NCBI GenBank assembly: GCA_037147235.1
Contig: JBAWVO010000010.1
Span: forward strand, 1-45,527
DNA: 45,527 nt
Source of the DNA: JANXQG01 sp037147235
GTDB taxonomy: Bacteria; Planctomycetota; Planctomycetia; Pirellulales; Thermoguttaceae
Direction of reading: 5' to 3'
Shown: piece after piece, positions 15,792 through 22,290 of the stretch
How positions within the stretch are numbered: position 1 is the stretch's first letter
How the letters are laid out: each line of letters begins with the position of its first letter
Position numbers and translations under genes: made by a program
Notes under the pieces: generated by a model
Told to the model about the DNA's origin: nothing
Seen by the model: the letters and a program-made list of their open reading frames with translations, nothing else
The model's database searches: none

Positions 15792-16046
15792 TCACTCCCC
15801 GTAAAACCCGGCTCGGTGGCCGATCTGTTCAATGACGATATCTTGTCCTTCAATGCGGAACTGAAGCCGATAATCCCCGGTCCGCAGTCTATACCGTCCC
15901 GCTAGGTTGCCCTGAAGCGGCTTGGCCCCGCTGATCACCGGCCACTGCCGAAGTCGTTTGATCAATTGCAACACCCTTGCCTGAATGACCTTTGGCAGTC
16001 GATTGACTTGCCGTTGTACTTCGGGACTCACCAGGACGCTCACCAT
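15792..16046 (-). CDS. RelE/HigB-like toxin
   Basis: 84 residues. The sequence SPEVQRQVNRLPKVIQARVLQLIKRLRQWP, then KPLQGNLAGRYRLRTGDYRLQFRIEGQDIVIEQIGHR, is the RelE fold order. The basic cluster RYRLRTGDYRL and the C-terminal IGHRAGFYG place it with RelE-type mRNA interferases (the conserved R-x-G-D-Y-R motif is clear). The upstream gap, 16047-16433, would hold its promoter. The antitoxin gene follows directly. Confidence 0.85.
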   Translation of the reverse strand: MVSVLVSPEVQRQVNRLPKVIQARVLQLIKRLRQWPVISGAKPLQGNLAGRYRLRTGDYRLQFRIEGQDIVIEQIGHRAGFYGE

Positions 16047-16128
16047 ACAAGAGATTCTATCCCGCTATGACAAACTTGTCAATATCTCCAAGGATGCCCA
16101 ACCCCACCCGAAAGTGGTGGTAGCTATT

Positions 16129-16290
16129 AGCCCCGGGTCGCGCAGCGCACCCGGGGTACACGGATCAAAAAATCACCCCTCCGGGGTCGAAACGCGTCGA
16201 GCCTCGGAACCGGTGGTGGCATCGCTAACACTCCGCAACCACCGGCTAATCGCTGGCATCCCTCTCGGGATGGGACATAGGCGTGGCTCG
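16129..16290. repeat. Cluster of small hairpin repeats in an intergenic gap
   Basis: The 387-nt gap 16047-16433 carries several short palindromes: AGCCCCGGGT...ACCCGGGGT near 16129-16160, CCGGTGGT at 16210-16217 with ACCACCGG at 16238-16245, and a GGCTCGGTC...GACCGGCC hairpin near 16275. No coding potential is visible before the dhaL start. Confidence 0.45.
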
Positions 16291-16433
16291 GTCAGGAGAC
16301 CGGCCACAACAGATGGTTCAAGAAAGCTACCGGTCATGATTGAGGTGATAGGCAGTCACAGCCCTTGCTTCTCGTGCAGTGTTCTACGATAATCGAGGGC
16401 TTTCACGTCGGTCACGCTGGGAGGAACGCTGCC

Positions 16434-17066
16434 ATGTCCAATCTGACTTCTGCCGATCTTGCCAAAATCCTGCAAAGCGGCGCCGCTCGCGTGAAGGAGA
16501 ACCATGAACTCCTCTCGCAGCTTGACGCGGCCACGGGCGACGGCGACCATGGCGTGACGATGAAGCGCGTCGCCGAGGTGATTATCGAGTCGGTTACAGA
16601 CGGCCAATCGCTTGGCGTTGGCCCGTTGTTGGAACAGGTCGGCTGGAATGTGATGTCGGTCGACGGTGGATCGACCAGCCCCTTGTTGGGGTCCCTCTTC
16701 ATGGGCATGTCCGAAGCGGTGGGCGGTAGCGAGACGCTCGACAGTCGCACCTTGGCCGCCGCTTTTGAAGCCGGCCTAGCGAAACTGCGTACCCTAACGC
16801 AGGCCAAAGTCGGCGACAAAACGATGATCGACGCCCTCGTGCCGGCCATCGAAGCCTTGCGCCAAGCGGCTGACGCCGGCGCGGAACCGCCTGCCGCTCT
16901 TGCTCAGGCGGCCGACGCCGCCCAATGCGGCACCGAGAAAACCAGCGAACTTCAAGCCCGCTTCGGCCGCGCCAGGAATCTTGGTCCGCGGTCGATCGGC
17001 CACGTCGATCCCGGTGCCACGTCGATCACACTGTTCTTCGCCGGATTCCGCGATGGGGCAAAGTAG
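16434..17066 (+). CDS. dhaL: DhaL domain protein (dihydroxyacetone kinase ADP-binding subunit type)
   Basis: 210 residues from ATG at 16434, after GGGAGGA. The DGDHGVTMKR motif near residue 36 supplies the metal-binding aspartates of the DhaL fold; VDGGSTSPLLGSLFMG (about 77-92), GDKTMIDAL (about 124) and the C-terminal DPGATSITLFFAG all match DhaL. In PTS-type systems DhaL carries ADP and works with DhaK, which holds dihydroxyacetone; in ATP-type enzymes it is the C-terminal domain. No dhaK is in this window, so the partner must lie elsewhere or the substrate differs. It stands 141 nt before lsrF on the same strand. Confidence 0.85.
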   Translation: MSNLTSADLAKILQSGAARVKENHELLSQLDAATGDGDHGVTMKRVAEVIIESVTDGQSLGVGPLLEQVGWNVMSVDGGSTSPLLGSLFMGMSEAVGGSETLDSRTLAAAFEAGLAKLRTLTQAKVGDKTMIDALVPAIEALRQAADAGAEPPAALAQAADAAQCGTEKTSELQARFGRARNLGPRSIGHVDPGATSITLFFAGFRDGAK

Positions 17067-17169
17067 TAGCGGTTATCCAGGGCTTCGCCCTTCGCTGGAT
17101 GAACCGATGCCCGTTCCGAGTACACTAGCCCCCTTGCCATTACCACGTTCGGCCGCCATAATTCACACT

Positions 17170-17197
17170 TCCTAACTCCTAACTCCTAACTCCTAAC
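17170..17197 (+). repeat. Heptanucleotide microsatellite (TCCTAAC)4 before lsrF
   Basis: Four perfect head-to-tail copies of TCCTAAC end 10 nt before the lsrF ATG. No purine-rich ribosome-binding site is visible between the repeat and the start, so the repeat lies where translation-initiation signals are expected. The opposite strand reads GTTAGGA. Confidence 0.85.
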
Positions 17198-17207
17198 TTC
17201 TTTCATC

Positions 17208-18080
17208 ATGCCTGAAGCAACTAACAACCTCAACGCCAAAGATTACGGTATCGGAATTCCCCAACGTACCGAAGGATTCTTCTTGAAGGGGCACTCGCAC
17301 CTTGACTGGGGTATGAAGGACCGCCTGGCCCGGATTTTCAACCCCAAGAGCGGCCACACGGTCATGCTGGCCTTCGATCACGGCTACATCATGGGCCCGA
17401 CCTCGGGCTTGGAGCGGATGGACCTCACGATCGTACCGCTGATTCCCTATGCCGACTGCCTGATGTGTACTCGCGGCGCGTTGCGGCAGGTCGTGCCGCC
17501 GACCTGCAACAAGCCGATCTCGCTCCGTGCCTCGGCCGGCTCGACAATCCTTACCGACCTAAATGACGAGTGCATCTTGAGCATGGAGGAATGTCTTCGC
17601 CTGAACGCCTCAATGGTGGCCTTGATGGTGGCCGTAGGCAGTACGTTTGAAGCCCTCACAATCCGCAACCTCACGACCATGGTCGATCAAGGCAGCCGCT
17701 ATAACGTGCCTGTACTCGGTGTGACGGCCGTGGGCAAAGACTTGGTCCGCGACGCCCGCTACCTGAGTCTTGCCACCCGGGTCTGTGCCGAGAACGGTGC
17801 CCATGTGGTCAAAACATACTATTGCGAGACCGATTTCGAGAAGGTCACGGCCGCTTGTCCGGTGCCGATCGTGATTGCCGGCGGAAAGAAGTTGCCCGAG
17901 CGCGAGGCATTGCAGATGGCCTACGAGGCGATCGACCAAGGCGCAGCCGGCGTCGACATGGGCCGCAACGTCTTCCAGGCCGATTGTCCCATCGCCATGC
18001 TTCAGGCCGTGCGTGCCGTCGTACATGACGGCGAGAAGCCGGAGAAGGCGTTTGAGATGTATCGGCAGACAAAGGGGTAA
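17208..18080 (+). CDS. lsrF: LsrF-like class I aldolase/thiolase
   Basis: 290 residues. It matches E. coli LsrF from memory across nearly its whole length: FLKGHSHLDWGMKDRL, RIFNPKSGHTVMLAFDHGY, GPTSGLERMD, LMCTRGALR.VVPP, AVGKDLVRDARYLSLATR, VVKTYYCE, CPVPIVIAGGKKLPEREAL and GVDMGRNVFQ. Lys202 in VVKTYY is the expected Schiff-base lysine. LsrF transfers an acetyl group from 3-hydroxy-5-phosphonooxypentane-2,4-dione to CoA, giving dihydroxyacetone phosphate, in AI-2 breakdown. There are no lsrACDBGKR genes here, so a role in another C5 or sugar-phosphate route is as likely. Start ATG at 17208. Confidence 0.85.
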   Translation: MPEATNNLNAKDYGIGIPQRTEGFFLKGHSHLDWGMKDRLARIFNPKSGHTVMLAFDHGYIMGPTSGLERMDLTIVPLIPYADCLMCTRGALRQVVPPTCNKPISLRASAGSTILTDLNDECILSMEECLRLNASMVALMVAVGSTFEALTIRNLTTMVDQGSRYNVPVLGVTAVGKDLVRDARYLSLATRVCAENGAHVVKTYYCETDFEKVTAACPVPIVIAGGKKLPEREALQMAYEAIDQGAAGVDMGRNVFQADCPIAMLQAVRAVVHDGEKPEKAFEMYRQTKG

Positions 18081-18093
18081 GGTCGAGAACGCA

Positions 18094-18234
18094 GTGAGCA
18101 AGGCGTTGCGAATGCTCGTATCCCAAAAAACTTTCTGGCTCTTGGTGATCTCCTTGTGGGGATTGATGCTGAACGACCGCAGCCTGACGTGGTATGAGAA
18201 ACTTCATTTGGACCGATTCACCTACAGGGTATAA
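18094..18234 (+). CDS. Possible small membrane protein, 46 residues
   Basis: GTG-initiated (an ATG at 18112 is an alternative). The middle, TFWLLVISLWGLML, looks like one membrane helix, followed by a charged tail LHLDRFTYRV. It begins 13 nt after the lsrF stop. Its stop codon lies inside the candidate malQ -10 box. No family recognised; may be a chance ORF. Confidence 0.3.
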   Translation: MSKALRMLVSQKTFWLLVISLWGLMLNDRSLTWYEKLHLDRFTYRV

Positions 18235-18235
18235 T
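18208..18235 (+). promoter_or_regulatory. Candidate sigma-70 promoter for malQ
   Basis: TTGGAC (18208-18213) and TATAAT (18230-18235) are separated by 16 nt. The -10 is a perfect consensus and lies 44 nt before the malQ ATG. Best-looking promoter in the window. Confidence 0.6.
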
Positions 18236-18278
18236 CAAAGAGCAAAAAGTACTGCCTCACCCCAGGAATCTGCCGCGC

Positions 18279-20198
18279 ATGACGGATTATCACGCATTGG
18301 ACGCCTCGTTCAACTCCGGACCCGACTACCGCTGGGAAGAGATTCCCGCCAATACTCCTGCGGCAATCCTGGAAGCCATGGGTGGCCCCGAGGCCAATCG
18401 CGTTACTGCGGGGCGTGAGTCGGTCCGTGTGCTCCGTGTCGGCATAGCCGTACCCTGGTCCACGCCCGGACAGCTTATCCTGGAGGATGGCTCGCGGCGG
18501 CCCGTCAGTGAAATGCTTCCGGCCGACTTGCCGCTGGGCTATCACGACTTCCATCCCACGGCCGGCGATTGGTCCACGCGGGTCATCGTCACCCCCTGGC
18601 GGTGTATTGAACCCCGCGAGCCTGGCTGGGGCTGGGCCGTGCAGCTCCACAGCACACGGTCGCGACGAAGCTGGGGCATCGGCGACCTAACCGACCTGCG
18701 GCAGTTGGCCGAGTGGTCCGCCAGACTCGGGGCCGGCATGATGCTGATCAATCCGCTCGGTTCGCCTGCCCCTGTCGTACCCCAGGGGGCCAGTCCCTAC
18801 TATCCCACCACGCGGCGATTTCGCAATCCGATTTATCTTCGCATCGAAGATGTTCCCGGGGCAGAGCGACTTGGTCCGCAACTCGCTCAACTGGCTGCTG
18901 AGGCCCGCGGGCTGAATGCCTTGCCGCGAATCGATCGGAATCGCGTTTTCCGTTTCAAGCAGCAGGCATTGCGAGCGATCTGGGCCGGAAATCTCCACGA
19001 CCCCTCCTTGAGAGAGATTGATAATGAGGGTGGAAAGCTCCCCTCTCCCTCTGGGAGAGGGAGGGAGGGGGCCCCGTTCGCCGCCTTCCGCCGTGAGCAG
19101 GGAGCGTCGCTGGAACGCTTCGCCACGTTTTGTGCATTGGCCGAGAAATTCGGCCCCGATTGGCACAAGTGGCCGGACGAATATCGCCACAGCGGCAGCG
19201 CGGCCGTGGCGCGGTTCGCAGCCGAACATTCCAACGAAGTGGGCTACCATGCCTGGCTGCAATGGCTGCTGGATCGGCAATTGAGCGATGCCTCACATGC
19301 GATCCCCATTCTGCAAGATTTGCCGATCGGCATGGATCCCGGCGGCGCGGACGCTTGGGAGTGGCAAGACCTATTGGCCCATGAGATGGTCATCGGTGCC
19401 CCGCCCGATGCGTTCAACGCCGACGGCCAGGACTGGCAATTGCCGCCGTTTGCTCCAGCCAAACTCCGCGCGGCTGCCTACGAGCCGTTCATCCAGACGA
19501 TCCGGGCCACGCTACGGCACGCCGGCGGATTGCGGATCGATCACGTGATGGGCCTGTTCCGCCTCTGGTGGATTCCCAACGGCCAGCATCCGCGGCAAGG
19601 TTGGTATGTCCGCTATCCGGCCGACGATCTCCTGGGCATCGTGGCCTTGGAAAGCCATCGCGCCGGAGCGTTCATCGTCGGCGAGGATCTAGGCAACGTC
19701 GAGCCGGGCGTCCGCGAGCGTTTGGCCCTGCGACGGGTGCTTTCCTGCCGGCTCCTTTGGTTTGAACCCCGTCCACCCGCCGAATATCCCAAGCTCTCGA
19801 TGGCCTCGGTCACGACGCACGATCTACCCACGATTGCCGGTCTCTGGAGCGGGGCTGACGAGGCAGCGCAGCGATCCATCGGCCTGACGGTCAGCAATGA
19901 GATGGGCCAGCTCCGCGATCGCTTGCGCGAGATGCTCGGCGTGGAAAGCGATGCACCCGCAGCGGAGGTCATCGAGAACGCCTATCGCCATCTGGCCCAG
20001 TCGCCGTCGCAAATCATCACCGCCACGCTCGAAGACGCCCAGGCGATGCCCCAGCGACCCAACATGCCCGGCACCGTCGAGCAATGGCCCAACTGGTCGC
20101 TCGCGCTGCCGCAAGATATCGAGACAATGATGGAAGCCGAGCTGCCGCAGCGGATTGCGGCGGCACTAGGCAGGGACGGGCAACCGAAGGAAAAATAG
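18279..20198 (+). CDS. malQ: 4-alpha-glucanotransferase (GH77)
   Basis: 639 residues. GH77 landmarks in order: SWGIGDLTDLRQ, GASPYYPTTRRFRNPIYL, a long variable region, LPIGMDPGGADAW, GAPPDAFNADGQDW, LRIDHVMGLFRLWWIP (nucleophile Asp), VGEDLGNV (acid/base Glu) and SVTTHDLPTIAGLW (third acidic residue). Disproportionating enzyme moves glucan chains between maltodextrins or glycogen, in the cytoplasm; no signal peptide is present. Length is near the typical MalQ size. Residues about 253-266 carry a GKLPSPSGRGREGAP insert encoded by a palindromic repeat (19038-19072). A strong promoter lies just upstream, so it is probably a separate unit from lsrF. Confidence 0.95.
   Translation: MTDYHALDASFNSGPDYRWEEIPANTPAAILEAMGGPEANRVTAGRESVRVLRVGIAVPWSTPGQLILEDGSRRPVSEMLPADLPLGYHDFHPTAGDWSTRVIVTPWRCIEPREPGWGWAVQLHSTRSRRSWGIGDLTDLRQLAEWSARLGAGMMLINPLGSPAPVVPQGASPYYPTTRRFRNPIYLRIEDVPGAERLGPQLAQLAAEARGLNALPRIDRNRVFRFKQQALRAIWAGNLHDPSLREIDNEGGKLPSPSGRGREGAPFAAFRREQGASLERFATFCALAEKFGPDWHKWPDEYRHSGSAAVARFAAEHSNEVGYHAWLQWLLDRQLSDASHAIPILQDLPIGMDPGGADAWEWQDLLAHEMVIGAPPDAFNADGQDWQLPPFAPAKLRAAAYEPFIQTIRATLRHAGGLRIDHVMGLFRLWWIPNGQHPRQGWYVRYPADDLLGIVALESHRAGAFIVGEDLGNVEPGVRERLALRRVLSCRLLWFEPRPPAEYPKLSMASVTTHDLPTIAGLWSGADEAAQRSIGLTVSNEMGQLRDRLREMLGVESDAPAAEVIENAYRHLAQSPSQIITATLEDAQAMPQRPNMPGTVEQWPNWSLALPQDIETMMEAELPQRIAAALGRDGQPKEK
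19038..19072 (+). repeat. Palindromic repeat inserted in frame in malQ
   Basis: CCCTCTCCC (19041-19049), loop TCT, then GGGAGAGGG (19053-19061), a perfect 9-bp hairpin inside the coding sequence. It translates to LPSPSGRGREG. A diverged relative is at 36057-36092 inside another gene. Confidence 0.75.
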
Positions 20199-20254
20199 AG
20201 ACCGGTCGTTTTTGCCCGAATGGGACAATGACGCCCTGGGACAATGGCACCCAC

Positions 20255-20283
20255 TTGACATCCCGGAAGCACCGATTCATACT
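20255..20283 (+). promoter_or_regulatory. Candidate promoter of the GH operon
   Basis: TTGACA (20255-20260) and CATACT (20278-20283) with a 17-nt spacer, 183 nt before the first ATG of the operon. A perfect -35 with a four-of-six -10. The rest of 20199-20466 shows no gene. Confidence 0.4.
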
Positions 20284-20466
20284 CACTGGTGTCTCTCTTG
20301 CCTGATCCGCGAGGCTGTGCCGGCGGACCAGCGGTACGCGAGGGACCAGCCTACCTTAAACGCGGCTTGCTCGACCTACCCCACAAAGCCCCACCCGCGA
20401 GATTCGACCCTCCCTACAAGTTCCACCCTATTTATTCGTGCGAAGTTACCGAAACGAAGGAGAACC

Positions 20467-22227
20467 ATGGTGAAATGTTCCGTTAGAAAAATTGTCGGCC
20501 TGACGGCCGGGTGCCTAGTACTCTTGGCGGTTGCCTGGCCGGCCTCCGCATGGGAGCCTAATGAAAAGGATCTAGACGCGGCGATCAACTCGGGCGATTT
20601 CGGCGGGTACTTTGCCAATCTCAATGCGTGGCTAGAGGCGAAGACGCCCGCGGATCTAGCCAAAACGAACGAAGCCGCCTTGACCGAGCTGGTCAAGGAT
20701 CCGGCGGTTCGCAAAGCCCTGGACCAGCGGCAATTCATCGTCACCCACGGCGTTGCCACGGTCAACACATTTGCCAAGGTCGAAGCCCATCGGACGTTTC
20801 TGGGCTGGGTGATGAAAAGCACCGAGATCCTGGATCTCTACCTGGAGGCCGTCGCGTCGAACGAAGGATTGATCGGCGACGGGGCCAAGAACCTTGAAAC
20901 CCTGGAGCGATGGCATCAGCTTTATACCGAGGACCCCGACACGCACAAGGGCGTCTACATGAAGCTGGCGATGGCCGCCGCGGCTTTTCCGCCGGGAGGC
21001 GCGGGCATGTACAGCGGCGAGCCGGTCAACTGGCTGAAGCGATACTACAACTACAAGACGGCCAATGAAAAGAAGGAGCTCATGCCGAGCTTCAACCATC
21101 TGCTGGTCGTGGATTACGCCCGCGTGCTCAGTTGCATCGGCGGCGACAAAGACATCCGTTGGGCGCGGCAGATGATAAGAAGCTGGCGGCCCGATCTGCT
21201 TGAAAAGGAGCAGATCCACAAGATCGTCAGCGAGGTATGGCGTCGTTTCTCGCCGTTCCCGTTCGACAACGGGTTCATCACGGTCATGGAAGGCGGAGGG
21301 AAGTGCGGGCCACGGGGTATTTTCGGCCAATTTGTGTGTAACGCATTAGGCATCCCGGCCATCGGCGTCGGCCAGCCGAGGCATTGCTGCTTCGCCGCCC
21401 GTTGCGATTTCCCTGAGACCGAGCCCCAAGTGGGCAGCGTTTGGAAAGTCTATCAGGGCCGTGGGTGGCTGGTCTCCGATTGCGGCAACTCCACGTATGG
21501 CACCGCGTTTGTGGCCGAAATGACCAAGCGCTACCGCACGGCCGAGCTTTCCGCAATCTCGCATATCCAGTGGCTCGCCTCCGTGCAGCCTTCAAAGGCG
21601 AAGACGGACGCCCTGCGAGTGCTGGCACTCAAGGTCCGTAAATCGGTCAACACAAGCGATCCACTAGGTGTGCCGGCCTCGGAGGTCGATGTGGTCCTGG
21701 CGGGCAAGCGGTCCAAGGCCGATCCGTCACACAAGGAGCCAGTCCTCGACTACGACAAGGAAGGGCCGGCAGCGACCAACGAATTCGCGTCCGCTGGCGG
21801 CTCGAAGACCCCGCGGGGGAAAGAAGAGCCGATCGTGGTTCCACCTGGTGTGATCCACGTGGAAGCCGAGACTTTTTCCGCTAAGTCGCCCGGAGTGACC
21901 GTCTACGATTGCACCACCGGCGGCAAGCAGGTCAACTTCCACAAAAGCATCGACTCCAGTTGGCTCGACTACGTGATCGATGTGCCGGAAATGGGGACCT
22001 ACTCGCTGGAGGTCATGCTGGCGGCGGCAAACCGCGACATGGTCCTGAACGTAAGCAGCGGGACCGAAAAACTGGGCGCGGTCAGTATCCCGGGCACGAT
22101 CGGGTTGTGGAAGAAGATGGCACCGGTGGATATCAAGCTGAGCAAGGGGCGGCAGACGCTGCGAATCTCCGCGCCGTTCCAGCGGGGAGTCGCGGTCCAG
22201 TGGTTTGAGCTGACGCCGAAGAAGTAG
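20467..22227 (+). CDS. Exported transglutaminase-like protein with C-terminal carbohydrate-binding domain
   Basis: 586 residues from ATG at 20467 after AAGGAGAACC; a longer reading to 20212 lacks support. A signal peptide (LTAGCLVLLAVAWPASA) is followed by a helical region (about 25-250). Around residues 277-345 is a transglutaminase-like arrangement: Cys in GGGKCGPRGIFGQF, His in GVGQPRHCCFA, Asp in WLVSDCGNS. The C-terminal 125 residues start VIHVEAETFSA and continue IDSSWLDYVIDVPEMGTYSLEVMLAAANRD and WKKMAPVDIKLSKGRQTLRIS, the pattern of CBM6/CBM35-type carbohydrate-binding modules. It is the first gene of a three-gene operon with GH95 and GH127 enzymes. The natural substrate cannot be told; a peptidase or cross-linking role on glycoprotein or glycan is an inference. 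Confidence 0.7.
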   Translation: MVKCSVRKIVGLTAGCLVLLAVAWPASAWEPNEKDLDAAINSGDFGGYFANLNAWLEAKTPADLAKTNEAALTELVKDPAVRKALDQRQFIVTHGVATVNTFAKVEAHRTFLGWVMKSTEILDLYLEAVASNEGLIGDGAKNLETLERWHQLYTEDPDTHKGVYMKLAMAAAAFPPGGAGMYSGEPVNWLKRYYNYKTANEKKELMPSFNHLLVVDYARVLSCIGGDKDIRWARQMIRSWRPDLLEKEQIHKIVSEVWRRFSPFPFDNGFITVMEGGGKCGPRGIFGQFVCNALGIPAIGVGQPRHCCFAARCDFPETEPQVGSVWKVYQGRGWLVSDCGNSTYGTAFVAEMTKRYRTAELSAISHIQWLASVQPSKAKTDALRVLALKVRKSVNTSDPLGVPASEVDVVLAGKRSKADPSHKEPVLDYDKEGPAATNEFASAGGSKTPRGKEEPIVVPPGVIHVEAETFSAKSPGVTVYDCTTGGKQVNFHKSIDSSWLDYVIDVPEMGTYSLEVMLAAANRDMVLNVSSGTEKLGAVSIPGTIGLWKKMAPVDIKLSKGRQTLRISAPFQRGVAVQWFELTPKK

Positions 22228-22290
22228 CGAAGGAAATTGACAATACGAGCGGATCTACCCGACAACAAGGGCAACACTGGGAGTACTAAC

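Noticed and set aside
16434..18080. AI-2 quorum-sensing (lsr) locus
   Set aside because: No transporter, kinase LsrK, isomerase LsrG or regulator is present; only LsrF is recognisable.
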